Translations under genes and position numbers: made by a program
Shown here: piece after piece, positions 34,995-43,528 of the stretch
Position numbering within the stretch: the stretch's first letter is position 1
Layout of the letters: every line of letters starts with the position of its first letter
Assembly: GCF_006385175.1 (NCBI RefSeq)
Contig: NZ_VFIY01000005.1
Coordinates: 69,501-133,500, forward strand
Origin: Emcibacter nanhaiensis
GTDB lineage: Bacteria; Pseudomonadota; Alphaproteobacteria; Sphingomonadales; Emcibacteraceae
Reading direction: 5' to 3'
Length of the DNA stretch: 64,000 bases
The notes under the pieces: model-generated
Told to the model about the DNA's origin: nothing
Database searches by the model: none
What the model saw: only the letters and a program-made list of their open reading frames with translations

Positions 34995-36266
34995 TTACTC
35001 CACCCACTCAAGCCCGTCGAACTGGTCGCAGTCGGGGCAGTTGGCGGTATAATGCCGGGGCTGGTGGCCGCACTCGGAACAATGCCAGTGACCGTCGCGC
35101 TTTGCAGTCAGTGCCTTCTCCAGATATTTCTCGGCTGCGATCTGGTCCTTCTTCTGTTTCTGCTCGAGCCGGGCAAACAGGTTATAGGTCCTGACCGTGG
35201 CCCGGTCCTCTTTCACCAGCCGGTCCAGCGCCTGGCGCGCTTCCGGCCAGTGCTGGGCCTCGATGGCCTGGCCGGCGAGCAGCAGCAGGCTTTCGCGGTG
35301 GTCGGGATTGAGTTTGATGAACTGCTGCACGCGGCGCAGCCGCTCGGTCGGGCTTTCCATGGGCTCGAGTTCGAGGAACAGCTCGGCCAGTTCCGGCAGG
35401 GGATGCTCTTTCCAGGCTTTTTCCAGCACCTTGCGGGCCCGGCCGCCGTCTTTGCGACTGAGCAGGATGCGGGCGGCGAGCTGGGCCGCCGGGGCAAAGG
35501 AGGCGTCCTTTTTCTGGGCATCCAGCGCCAGATCGAGGGCGTCGCCGCGCTGGCCGGAGACATCCGCCTCCACACCCTGGACATAGGACAGCAGCGCGTC
35601 CAGGTGGGCAACCTCCGCGGCTTCCAGGGCCTTGTTCCTGCGCGCAGTTTTCAGGGTCTCCGACGCCGCTTCCCATTTGCCGTGATGGACCTCGATATCA
35701 AACAGTTTCTTGAGGATGCGCCGGTTGGTGGGCGCCAGCGCTGTGAGCTCCCGCGCCAGCGACAGGGCCAGCACATAGTCTTCTTCCTCCATGGCCTCAT
35801 CGAGCAGGGTGTTGAGGGCATAAGGCGCGGTTTCCGGCTTGGCGCGCAGGTCCTCGAGGATCGCCACCCGGCGCTTTTCCGCCTCAACGTGGCTCAGCAG
35901 CAGCAGCGGACCGTTTTCTTCCGGCAGGTCCACTTTGGCATGGCGGGCATGCCTCAGGGCGGCGACTTCATCGCCGAGCGCGAGCGCCGACCAGCCGCGG
36001 TCCAGTTCGGCGTGGCCCCGGCGGCGGCGGGCAGCCTGGCGGGCCGGGGAGTTGAACGGATTGACGTTGCGCAGGGCGCGCCAGAAACGGCACAGCAGCC
36101 ACAGGGCCGCACTGTACAGCAGGCCAATGATCGCCAGAGTGGCGAAGGACATCCTGAGTTCCCAGCTGCGCCAGGTCAGAACCATGTCGCCGGGCTGGGC
36201 CACCACCCAGGCGGCGCCGAGCGCAATCAGCACGCCGAGGATAATATAAAAGGTCAGGCGGGTCAT
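34995..36266 (-). CDS. hemY: HemY-like TPR membrane protein with C-terminal zinc ribbon
   Basis: A 423-residue protein: two N-terminal membrane helices (about residues 3-21 and 42-62) of the HemY_N domain, a long TPR-like helical region, and a terminal HWHCSECG / ANCPDCDQFDGLEW four-cysteine ribbon. Alphaproteobacterial HemY proteins share this plan, and the ribbon resembles the rubredoxin-like tail of LapB/YciM. HemY is tied to haem biosynthesis by gene context; its biochemical role is unresolved and it is distinct from the protoporphyrinogen oxidase given the same name in Bacillus. It overlaps the Mic60-like gene by 4 bases. Confidence 0.88.
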   Translation of the reverse strand: MTRLTFYIILGVLIALGAAWVVAQPGDMVLTWRSWELRMSFATLAIIGLLYSAALWLLCRFWRALRNVNPFNSPARQAARRRRGHAELDRGWSALALGDEVAALRHARHAKVDLPEENGPLLLLSHVEAEKRRVAILEDLRAKPETAPYALNTLLDEAMEEEDYVLALSLARELTALAPTNRRILKKLFDIEVHHGKWEAASETLKTARRNKALEAAEVAHLDALLSYVQGVEADVSGQRGDALDLALDAQKKDASFAPAAQLAARILLSRKDGGRARKVLEKAWKEHPLPELAELFLELEPMESPTERLRRVQQFIKLNPDHRESLLLLAGQAIEAQHWPEARQALDRLVKEDRATVRTYNLFARLEQKQKKDQIAAEKYLEKALTAKRDGHWHCSECGHQPRHYTANCPDCDQFDGLEWVE

Positions 36267-37537
36267 AGGCTGGTTTCCTCCGACGTGCTGTCCGTTTTGG
36301 CGGCGGGGATGTCGAGCAGGTTCTCACCGGCCACTTTCTCGATCTCGGCCAGGGCCTCGCGGGAGTTGAGCCACAGTTCCGCCTCGAACATCCAGTCCTT
36401 CAAAACCTCCTGCACCCGTTTCGGCAGTTTTTCCGCCAGTGCCAGCGCATCTTCGAGGTCGAGGGCGGCGAGATTTTCCTCCAGCCGGCGCAGCAGGGCG
36501 TCAAAGGCTTCTCCGGCGGTGGCGTCCTTGTCGCGGATGGTAATCAGGTTGCGGAAGCTGTCCAGCACCTTCTGCCACCAGCCGGCGTCGGCCGTGGTCT
36601 GTTCCGCCCGGATCAGGGCCGGGATCAGGCGTTCAAATTTTTCCCTCAGCTCCATGGCATTGGTCAGGCCGGTTTCCGCCCGCCCCTCCAGGGTGCCGAG
36701 CGCCTGTTGCAGGGCGCTGTTGTCGGCCAGGCTGGTGCCGGCGAGCAGGTTCTGGAAAGTGGCCAGCTCTTCAGCATAGGCATCGCCAGAGACAACTTTA
36801 TCCCGGAGCCGGCTCAGGCTGAAGGCCAGCGAGGCGCCGCGATTGCCCTTGGCGGCAAAGGCCTCCACCTGCGCCAGACGACTTTCCAGTTGGCTGAGCA
36901 GATCATTCTGACGGCTGTTTTCGGCACTGAGGGCGGCCCGCTCTTCTTCCGCCTGCCGGGCCTCAATCAGGTTCTTGCTCAGGGGCACGAAGGAGGCTTC
37001 AAGTTGGCTCATACGACCAAGCAGCATGTCGATGCGGGCCGACTGGGACAGGTCGCCTTCCGTTTTTTCCGCGCTTTTTGCCGCCACCGGCTGTTGTTCC
37101 AGTTTTTCAATCCGGCTCAGCAGTTCCGCCGTCGGTTCGGCGCCGCCGGCTTCGGCCAGCTGCTGCAGTTTCAGGTTAAAGCCTCTTGCCCGTTCCTCCA
37201 GCGCGGCAATGGCCTGGTCCTGGCGGTCAACCCGGGCTTCGAGATCGCTGAGGGCAGACAGGTCCGGGGTTGCCGCCGGGCTGTGGCCGGTCCACTGGGT
37301 GAGGATCGGCAGGCGGCCTTCCAGCCAGGGCAGGAAATAGAGGGTGGCCGCGCCGCCGGCCAGGAACAACAGGATGAGGATCAGAATCCGAAGCGACCAG
37401 TTGGCCCTGGCTGCGGATTTTGGAGCCGGTTTGGGCGCTGCAGTTTTTCCCGCGCCCGGTGTGGCGGCTTCCGCGGCGCCGGCTTCCGGTTTCTTGTCCG
37501 TTGAGCTCTCCATATCTGGGGAATTGTTCTCGGCCAT
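36263..37537 (-). CDS. Mic60/mitofilin-like membrane protein
   Basis: A 424-residue protein with a charged Ala/Pro-rich cytoplasmic N-terminus, one membrane helix (LILILLFLAGGAATLYFL, about residues 50-68), long coiled-coil stretches (about 95-230), and a C-terminal helical domain matching the mitofilin region. Alphaproteobacterial Mic60 homologues sit in the hem cluster and can bend membranes, supporting intracytoplasmic membranes; the mitochondrial protein organises cristae junctions. The start is ATG at 37537, 2 bases after the hemD stop. The gene is probably translated with hemD and hemY. Confidence 0.87.
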   Translation of the reverse strand: MAENNSPDMESSTDKKPEAGAAEAATPGAGKTAAPKPAPKSAARANWSLRILILILLFLAGGAATLYFLPWLEGRLPILTQWTGHSPAATPDLSALSDLEARVDRQDQAIAALEERARGFNLKLQQLAEAGGAEPTAELLSRIEKLEQQPVAAKSAEKTEGDLSQSARIDMLLGRMSQLEASFVPLSKNLIEARQAEEERAALSAENSRQNDLLSQLESRLAQVEAFAAKGNRGASLAFSLSRLRDKVVSGDAYAEELATFQNLLAGTSLADNSALQQALGTLEGRAETGLTNAMELREKFERLIPALIRAEQTTADAGWWQKVLDSFRNLITIRDKDATAGEAFDALLRRLEENLAALDLEDALALAEKLPKRVQEVLKDWMFEAELWLNSREALAEIEKVAGENLLDIPAAKTDSTSEETSL

Positions 37538-37539
37538 GG

Positions 37540-38265
37540 TCAAATTTCCTCAAGCTCTATATTTATTTCCCTGAACAGGCTGTTCTGGTTCGGCTCCGGC
37601 GCCACCCGGATTGCCTGCCAGTTCACCGACTGTATCACATCCAGTATGGCAGCACTAAGACAAAGCGCCTTGATCTGGTTCAATGTCTCTTCCCGCCCGG
37701 CGGCGCGCACCAGCTCCAGGAAGATCCGCGCCGTGCGCGGCGAGAAAAAGGGGATGGCGTCGATTTTCCCCTGATCCAACATTTCCAGAGTAGTGCCGGA
37801 AAGTTGGTTCACTTTTTCCGCCTCATAGAGTACCCAGCGCTCGAGCTCGATGCCAACTTTCTGCAGCAACTTTTTCAACTCGCCGGCGACATGGGTGCCC
37901 GCCACATGCAACACTGGCCGGCTGTTGTCCAGCTCGGGATCATTTGCGATCAATTGGGCCAACTTTTCCACATCCCGGCTGCCGGATGTGATGTCGCTGA
38001 AGCCGGCCTCGCGGGCTGCCGTTGCGGTGGCCGGACCGACGGCATAGACCGGCAGGATACTGTCGGGAAAATGATGGCGGAAGGCACGCACGCCGTTGGC
38101 GCTGGTGAAGATCACCGCCTGATAGCTGGTGGGGTCGGTCGGCGGCTCGAAGGGCCGGCAGCGGACTTCCATCATCGGTTCGATCACCGCCTCATGGTCC
38201 CGGGCCTCCAGCAGATGCGCCAGGATGCGGCTGTCGTGCAGGGGGCGTGTCAGCAGGAACCGCAT
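37540..38265 (-). CDS. hemD: Uroporphyrinogen-III synthase
   Basis: A 241-residue HemD that closes hydroxymethylbilane to uroporphyrinogen III while inverting ring D. This family is poorly conserved, but MRFLLTRPLHDS, AVIFTSANGVRAF, YAVGPATA and IPFFSPRTARIF are recognisable, and the position straight after hemC (4-base gap) is decisive. It produces the last common precursor of haem, sirohaem and cobalamin. Confidence 0.9.
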   Translation of the reverse strand: MRFLLTRPLHDSRILAHLLEARDHEAVIEPMMEVRCRPFEPPTDPTSYQAVIFTSANGVRAFRHHFPDSILPVYAVGPATATAAREAGFSDITSGSRDVEKLAQLIANDPELDNSRPVLHVAGTHVAGELKKLLQKVGIELERWVLYEAEKVNQLSGTTLEMLDQGKIDAIPFFSPRTARIFLELVRAAGREETLNQIKALCLSAAILDVIQSVNWQAIRVAPEPNQNSLFREINIELEEI

Positions 38266-38269
38266 GACC

Positions 38270-39229
38270 TCAGGCCCCGCCCGCTGCTTTCAGTTTGTCG
38301 AAAAAGGCGGGCCCGGCGGCAGCCTTCAGTTTGCGGCCCAGCTCGCGGCCGATCCGCTCTGCCTCACTGGCCGGGCCGTCGAGGCTGTCTTCATACATTT
38401 CCGTGCCGTCCAGGTCCAGCAGCCGTCCCTGCAGATGCAGCCGGTCACCGTCGAGGGTGGCGAGGCCGGCAATGGGGGTGCGGCAGGAGCCGTCAAGTTC
38501 ATTGAGGAAGGCGCGCTCGGCCACTACCCGCTGTTCGGTGGGGGCATGGTTCAGTGGTGCCACCAGGGCGCGGGCGTGGGCGTTATCACTGGCGATCTCG
38601 ATACAGATGGCGCCCTGGGCGACGGCGGGCAGCAACTCGTCGATGGCCAGCGCATGGACCCGCTCGTCCTCCAGCGCCAGCCGGTTGAGCCCGGCCATGG
38701 CCAGATAGGTAGCGTCCACCTCGCCCGCTTCCAGTTTGCGCAACCGGCTCTGCACATTGCCGCGGAAGGTGATCACCTTGAGGTCGGGCCTGAGCGCCAG
38801 GGTCTGGGCCTGGCGGCGCAGGGATGCGGTGCCGACCACACTGCCGGCCGGCAGGTCCGACAGGCTGTTGGCCTTGGCGGAGATAAAAGCGTCGCGCTCG
38901 TCTTCGCGCTCGAGATAGGCGGCAAGCTCCAGCCCGTCCGGCAGTTCGGTCGGCATATCTTTGAGGCTGTGCACGGCAAGGTCCAGGTCGCCGGCCAGCA
39001 AAGCAGTTTCGATTTCTTCGGTGAACAGGCCCTTGCCGCCGATTTCCGCCAGCGGCCTATCAAGGATGCGGTCGCCTTTGGTCGACATGACGACAATCTC
39101 GATCTGTTCTTCGCGGAGGTCGGGATGAGCGGCCAGCAGCCGCTCTTTGGTCTCATGGGCCTGGGCCAGGGCAAGCTGGCTGCCCCGTGTGCCGATACGG
39201 ATGTTTTTCTCTCCAAGCTTTTGTTGCAC
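38270..39229 (-). CDS. hemC: Hydroxymethylbilane synthase (porphobilinogen deaminase)
   Basis: A 319-residue enzyme polymerising four porphobilinogen units. RIGTRGSQLALAQA, VHSLKDMPTELP and the LDGSCRTPIA loop with the cysteine that holds the dipyrromethane cofactor are all present. The GTG at 39229 is taken as the start because GGGGA lies upstream and the family begins just before IRIGTRGS; an in-frame ATG at 39328 would add 33 unrelated residues and run into tsaD. It heads the hemC-hemD-Mic60-like-hemY unit and is divergent from tsaD. Confidence 0.95.
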   Translation of the reverse strand: MQQKLGEKNIRIGTRGSQLALAQAHETKERLLAAHPDLREEQIEIVVMSTKGDRILDRPLAEIGGKGLFTEEIETALLAGDLDLAVHSLKDMPTELPDGLELAAYLEREDERDAFISAKANSLSDLPAGSVVGTASLRRQAQTLALRPDLKVITFRGNVQSRLRKLEAGEVDATYLAMAGLNRLALEDERVHALAIDELLPAVAQGAICIEIASDNAHARALVAPLNHAPTEQRVVAERAFLNELDGSCRTPIAGLATLDGDRLHLQGRLLDLDGTEMYEDSLDGPASEAERIGRELGRKLKAAAGPAFFDKLKAAGGA

Positions 39230-39321
39230 GGACGGTCCCCGGATGTTAGAGCCTTTTTTCTTGCGGCCAAACGCCTTATATAGGTGTTTGTAGGATATAA
39301 TCCAAAGCAGTACCAGTGGAA

Positions 39322-40419
39322 ATGGCAATTAATAATCCGGAACATTCCGATCAGAAAATCCCTCTCGTGTTGGGGCTGGAAACCAGTTGTGACGAGACGG
39401 CGGCGGCAGTGGTCAGCGGCGACGGCCGCATCCTGTCCAATGTGGTCATGTCCCAGCTCGATGAGCACCGGCCCTACGGCGGCGTGGTGCCGGAAATTGC
39501 CGCCCGCTCCCATATCGATCATCTTGACGACATTATTCGTGAGGCGCTGGACAAGGCCGGCGTGAGCTTTGCTGACCTCGATGCGGTGGCGGCCACCTCC
39601 GGCCCCGGCCTGATCGGCGGGGTGATGGTCGGGCTGATGACCGGCAAGGCCATTGCCGGGGCCTGCGATATTCCCTTCATGGGCATCAATCACCTTGAGG
39701 GCCACGCGCTGTCAGTGCGCCTGACGGAAGAGGTGGCCTTTCCCTATCTGCTGCTGCTGGTTAGTGGCGGCCACTGCCAGATCCAGGTGGTCAAGGGCGT
39801 CGGGCAGTATCAGCGGCTCGGCACCACCATTGACGATGCGGCGGGCGAAGCCTTTGACAAGACCGCCAAGCTGCTGGGCTTGGGCTATCCCGGCGGCCCG
39901 GCGGTGGAACAGGCCGCCAGACTGGGCACTCCCGGCCGGTTCGATTTGCCGCGGCCGCTCAAGGGCCGGCCCGATTGCAACTTTTCCTTCTCCGGCCTCA
40001 AGACCGCGGTGCGCCGCGAGGTGGAGAAACTGGGACAACAGATTACCCAGCAGGATGTCTATGACCTGGCGGCTGATTTCCAGCTGGCGCTGACCGAGGC
40101 GATTATCGACCGGGTCTCGCGGGCGCTGGATATTTTCCTTGAACAACATCAGGCGGACCAGCATATTCTGGTGGTGGCGGGCGGCGTTGCCGCCAACAGC
40201 TACCTGCGCGAGGGACTGGAGCGTGCCTGCGGCAAGCGCGGCTTTTCCATTGTCGCCCCGCCGCCGGCACTGTGTACCGATAACGGGGCGATGATCGCCT
40301 GGGCCGGGGTGGAACGGCTGCGCCTCGGGCAGGTGGATGACCTCTCTGTCGGCGCCCGGGCGCGCTGGCCGCTGGATCCGGACGCCCCGGCCGCCATTGG
40401 CGCCGGAGTAAAGGCCTGA
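39322..40419 (+). CDS. tsaD: tRNA N6-adenosine threonylcarbamoyltransferase TsaD
   Basis: A 365-residue ASKHA-fold enzyme transferring the threonylcarbamoyl group to A37 of ANN-reading tRNAs, working with TsaB, TsaC and TsaE. Visible are [14 protein letters not shown], the metal-binding [16 protein letters not shown] and [12 protein letters not shown]. An in-frame GTG two codons upstream (39316) is an alternative start. The adjacent tRNA-Thr is read through ACG codons and is a likely substrate. gpsA follows after 34 bases; the tsaD-gpsA pair is common in alphaproteobacteria. Confidence 0.95.
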   Translation: MAINNPEHSDQKIPLVLGLETSCDETAAAVVSGDGRILSNVVMSQLDEHRPYGGVVPEIAARSHIDHLDDIIREALDKAGVSFADLDAVAATSGPGLIGGVMVGLMTGKAIAGACDIPFMGINHLEGHALSVRLTEEVAFPYLLLLVSGGHCQIQVVKGVGQYQRLGTTIDDAAGEAFDKTAKLLGLGYPGGPAVEQAARLGTPGRFDLPRPLKGRPDCNFSFSGLKTAVRREVEKLGQQITQQDVYDLAADFQLALTEAIIDRVSRALDIFLEQHQADQHILVVAGGVAANSYLREGLERACGKRGFSIVAPPPALCTDNGAMIAWAGVERLRLGQVDDLSVGARARWPLDPDAPAAIGAGVKA

Positions 40420-40453
40420 AGTTTAAAAATAATAACCATAAAGGACACGTCAG

Positions 40454-41449
40454 ATGGGAAAAATTGCAGTTGTGGGCGCCGGTGCCTGGGGAACCGCTCT
40501 GGCCATTACCGCAGCGCGGGCCGGCAACGAGGTCACGATCCGGGCCCGGGAGCCGGAAGTGGTGGCGTCGATCAATGAGCAACGGGAAAACAGCCTGTTC
40601 CTGCCCGGTGTGGAGATCCCGTCTAACATTAAAGCAGTCGCCGATTTTGCCGAGCTGGATACCCCGGACTTCCTGCTGATGGTGGCACCGGCCCAGTTTG
40701 TCCGCCTCGTCGCGGCCGACCTGTCAAAAACGCTCAAGGAAAGTGTGCCGGTGGTGCTCTGTTCCAAGGGGATCGAACAGTCCAGCGGCAAACTGATCAG
40801 TGACGTCATGGCGGAGGTGATGCCCAAGAACCCGCTTGTTGTGTTGTCCGGGCCAAGCTTCGCCCTCGAGGCCGCCAGGGGCCTGCCGACAGCCGTGACC
40901 ATTGCCTCCAAATACCAGAAACTGGCCCAGTCGCTGGCGGAAGCCATCGGCCAGCCCACCTTCCGGCCCTATCTGTCCCGGGACGTGGTCGGCGCCGAAA
41001 TCGGCGGCGCGGTCAAGAATGTGTTCGCCATCGCCTGCGGTGTGGTGGCCGGTAAGCAGCTGGGGGAAAACGCCCGGGCGGCGTTGATCACCCGGTCGCT
41101 GGCGGAGATGGTCCGTTTCGGCGAAAGCCGCGGCGCCGATCCGGAAACCATGGTTGGCCTCTCCGGCCTTGGCGACCTGATCCTGACCTGTTCCTCGCCC
41201 CAGTCCCGCAATATGTCGCTGGGCATGGCCTTGGGCGAAGGCAAGGATATCGCCGAGATTATGAAAAACCGCAAAACCGTGGCCGAGGGCTATTATACCT
41301 CGGAAATCCTCTACCGCATCGCCACCGAGGAAAAAATCGATATGCCGGTGGCCAAGGCGGTTTATGATTTGTTGCACGGGGACAAGAAGCTGGATGACGT
41401 TATTAGCGAACTGCTCAGCCGTCCCATCAGCAAGGAAGAGATGTTCTGA
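40454..41449 (+). CDS. gpsA: Glycerol-3-phosphate dehydrogenase [NAD(P)+]
   Basis: A 331-residue cytosolic enzyme reducing dihydroxyacetone phosphate to sn-glycerol 3-phosphate for phospholipid synthesis. The N-terminal Rossmann motif is VGAGAWGTALA; LCSKGIE, LSGPSFALE and the catalytic lysine in EIGGAVKNVFAIACG follow. Length is typical. Probably co-transcribed with tsaD and the small genes downstream (16-base gap to the YciI gene). Confidence 0.96.
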   Translation: MGKIAVVGAGAWGTALAITAARAGNEVTIRAREPEVVASINEQRENSLFLPGVEIPSNIKAVADFAELDTPDFLLMVAPAQFVRLVAADLSKTLKESVPVVLCSKGIEQSSGKLISDVMAEVMPKNPLVVLSGPSFALEAARGLPTAVTIASKYQKLAQSLAEAIGQPTFRPYLSRDVVGAEIGGAVKNVFAIACGVVAGKQLGENARAALITRSLAEMVRFGESRGADPETMVGLSGLGDLILTCSSPQSRNMSLGMALGEGKDIAEIMKNRKTVAEGYYTSEILYRIATEEKIDMPVAKAVYDLLHGDKKLDDVISELLSRPISKEEMF

Positions 41450-41465
41450 TTAAAAGGAAATTCTT

Positions 41466-41759
41466 ATGCATTTTGTAATCCTGGCCTATGACAAGGCCGA
41501 CAGCCTGGACCTGCGCATGTCCGTGCGTCCCGATCATCTCGACTATGCGGAGAAATCGGGCGTAGTAAAGTTGGCTGGGCCAATTCTGACTGAAGAAGAT
41601 GAACCAAAGCCCTGTGGCAGCATGATTGTCGTCGAGGTTCATAACACGGCGGCGGCGGAGAACTTCGCGGCCAATGACCCTTACGCCAAAGCCGGCCTGT
41701 TCGACAAGGTGCGGATCCTGCCGTTTAATCCGGTACTGGGGACCTGGCTCGAAAAGTGA
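41466..41759 (+). CDS. YciI-family protein
   Basis: A 97-residue ferredoxin-fold protein of the YciI/YCII family. HFVILAYDKADSLDLRMSVR and the later FAANDPYAKAGLFDKVRI hold the conserved His, Arg and Asp-Pro-(Y/F) of the family. The presumed active site is a His-Asp pair; some relatives act on small aromatic or chlorinated substrates, but most have no assigned reaction. It overlaps the following Rieske gene by one base. Confidence 0.87.
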   Translation: MHFVILAYDKADSLDLRMSVRPDHLDYAEKSGVVKLAGPILTEEDEPKPCGSMIVVEVHNTAAAENFAANDPYAKAGLFDKVRILPFNPVLGTWLEK

Positions 41760-42145
41760 TGTCAGACGTCAAAGAGTTCGACATCTATCTCCGTGACGTT
41801 GCCAATGGGCCGGGCGCCGGTGCGGTGCTCTGTGCCCTGGCGGACATTGAAGACGGCAAGGGCCGGGAGTTCAGATATGGCACCGACAAGGAGCCGTTCG
41901 AGTTCTTTGTCTATCGTCGCGGGGGCGAGATTTTTGCCTACCAGAATGCCTGCCCGCATATGTATGTGCCGCTGAACCTGAAAGAGGGGGTGTTCACGGA
42001 AAAAAGCGGGCAATACTTCCTGTGCAATTTCCACGGCGCCCTGTTCCAGGTGGAAGATGGCCTGTGCATGGCCGGTCCCTGTCGCGGCCGGTCCCTGCAG
42101 TCGGTGGCGGTCGGTCTGGAAGACGGCAGGATTATCGTGCTGTGA
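41759..42145 (+). CDS. Rieske [2Fe-2S] ferredoxin-like protein
   Basis: A 128-residue single-domain Rieske protein. The cluster ligands are Cys65-x-His67 (ACPHMYVPL) and Cys89-x2-His92 (LCNFHGALF). There is no membrane anchor or oxygenase partner, so it is probably a soluble electron carrier. Its ATG overlaps the last base of the YciI stop codon, indicating coupled translation; an upstream GTG (41756) is possible. Its partner enzyme is unknown. Confidence 0.88.
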   Translation: MSDVKEFDIYLRDVANGPGAGAVLCALADIEDGKGREFRYGTDKEPFEFFVYRRGGEIFAYQNACPHMYVPLNLKEGVFTEKSGQYFLCNFHGALFQVEDGLCMAGPCRGRSLQSVAVGLEDGRIIVL

Positions 42146-42229
42146 TCATCTTTTTGTGAAGTGGTTGATCGGCTTCTATGGGACGCCAGATAAAGTCGAC
42201 AGCAGTTAATTACTTTAAAGGAGCATCCC

Positions 42230-42889
42230 ATGATCGACCTCTATACAGCGGCCACCCCCAACGGCTACAAGATTTCCATCGCGCTGGAGGAACTCGGACT
42301 GCCCTACACCGTCCACAAGCTGGACTTCAACAGGAACGAGCAAAAATCGCCGGACTATCTGAAAATCAATCCCAACGGCCGCGTGCCGGCGATCATCGAC
42401 CGGGGCAATGACGACCTGACGATTTTTGAGTCCGGCGCCATCCTGCTTTATCTGGCGGAAAAGACCGGCAAACTGATACCAGCCGACACCAAGGGTCGTT
42501 ATGACGTCATCCAGTGGCTGATGTTCCAGATGGGCGGCATCGGCCCCATGCAGGGCCAGGCCAATGTGTTCTTCCGTTATTTCCCGGAAAAGATCCAGCC
42601 GGCCATCGACCGCTACCAGAAGGAGGTGCTCCGCCTGTACGGTGTTCTGGAAGGGCAGCTTGAGGGCAAGGATTATATCTGCGGCGAGCTCAGCATCGCC
42701 GATATCGCCACCTGGCCGTGGGTGCGCGGTTATGCCTGGGCCGGGCTGGAAATCGACGATTTTCCCAATCTCAAGGCCTGGCTACATCGGCTAGAGGAGC
42801 GTCCGTCCTTTGCCAAGGGGGTCACGATCCCGCCTCGGGCCGAGCAGGCGGAAACCCTCAAAACCGGCGCTAATATGATTGTGAAGTAA
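42230..42889 (+). CDS. Glutathione S-transferase, Nu-class-like (YfcG/YghU group)
   Basis: A 219-residue protein with a thioredoxin-like N-terminal domain ([44 protein letters not shown]) and an all-helical C-terminal domain ([16 protein letters not shown]). These are traits of the YfcG-type Nu class, which has disulfide-bond reductase and peroxidase activities. AAAGGAGC precedes the ATG. It lies 9 bases before the hydrolase gene, so the two may be an operon. Confidence 0.9.
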   Translation: MIDLYTAATPNGYKISIALEELGLPYTVHKLDFNRNEQKSPDYLKINPNGRVPAIIDRGNDDLTIFESGAILLYLAEKTGKLIPADTKGRYDVIQWLMFQMGGIGPMQGQANVFFRYFPEKIQPAIDRYQKEVLRLYGVLEGQLEGKDYICGELSIADIATWPWVRGYAWAGLEIDDFPNLKAWLHRLEERPSFAKGVTIPPRAEQAETLKTGANMIVK

Positions 42890-42898
42890 GGAGTAGAC

Positions 42899-43528
42899 AT
42901 GCAGTGTATCGCCGACCTGCCCGTTTTGTGGAACGGCCCGGAAAAAGCGGAAACCCTGGTGATCCTGGCGCACGGGGCCGGGGCGCCTATGGACAGTCCG
43001 TTCATGGACTATTTCGCCGAGAAGCTGGCCGACAGGGGCCTGCGGGTGCTGCGCTTTGAATTTCCCTATATGGCCGAGCGGCGGGAGAGCGGCAAGAAAC
43101 GTCCGCCGGACCGCCAGCCGAAACTATTGACGTCATGGCGTGAGATTTATGAAGGCGCTGGATTTCAAGGGAAAATCTTTATCGGCGGCAAGAGCATGGG
43201 CGGGCGCATGGCGAGCCTGATCGCCGATGAGCTTGCCCCCGCCGGCCTGATCTGTCTCGGTTATCCCTTCTATGCGCCCGGCAAAGCGGACAAGCCGCGT
43301 ACCGAACATCTGGAACGCCTCAACACCCCGGCCCTGATCCTGCAGGGGGAACGGGACAGCATGGGCAACCGGGAAGCGGTCGAAAGCTATAACCTGTCGG
43401 GTCAGATTTCGATCGAGTGGCTGCCGGACGGTAACCATGACCTGGTGCCGCGCAAGGCCAGCGGCCTTACGGCGGAGCAGAATTGGGATGCGGCCATAGC
43501 GAAAATCGCCGACTTCACGTCTCGCTGA
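42899..43528 (+). CDS. Alpha/beta hydrolase, Tex30/KAN-type small hydrolase
   Basis: A 209-residue alpha/beta hydrolase lacking a cap domain. The nucleophile elbow is GGKSMGG with Ser99; HGAGAPMDSPFM near the N-terminus forms the oxyanion region, and the final DGNHDLVPR carries the catalytic His. The short length and motifs match the group related to human TEX30 (PF20408). The substrate is unknown. It overlaps the convergent helicase gene by 14 bases. Confidence 0.82.
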   Translation: MQCIADLPVLWNGPEKAETLVILAHGAGAPMDSPFMDYFAEKLADRGLRVLRFEFPYMAERRESGKKRPPDRQPKLLTSWREIYEGAGFQGKIFIGGKSMGGRMASLIADELAPAGLICLGYPFYAPGKADKPRTEHLERLNTPALILQGERDSMGNREAVESYNLSGQISIEWLPDGNHDLVPRKASGLTAEQNWDAAIAKIADFTSR

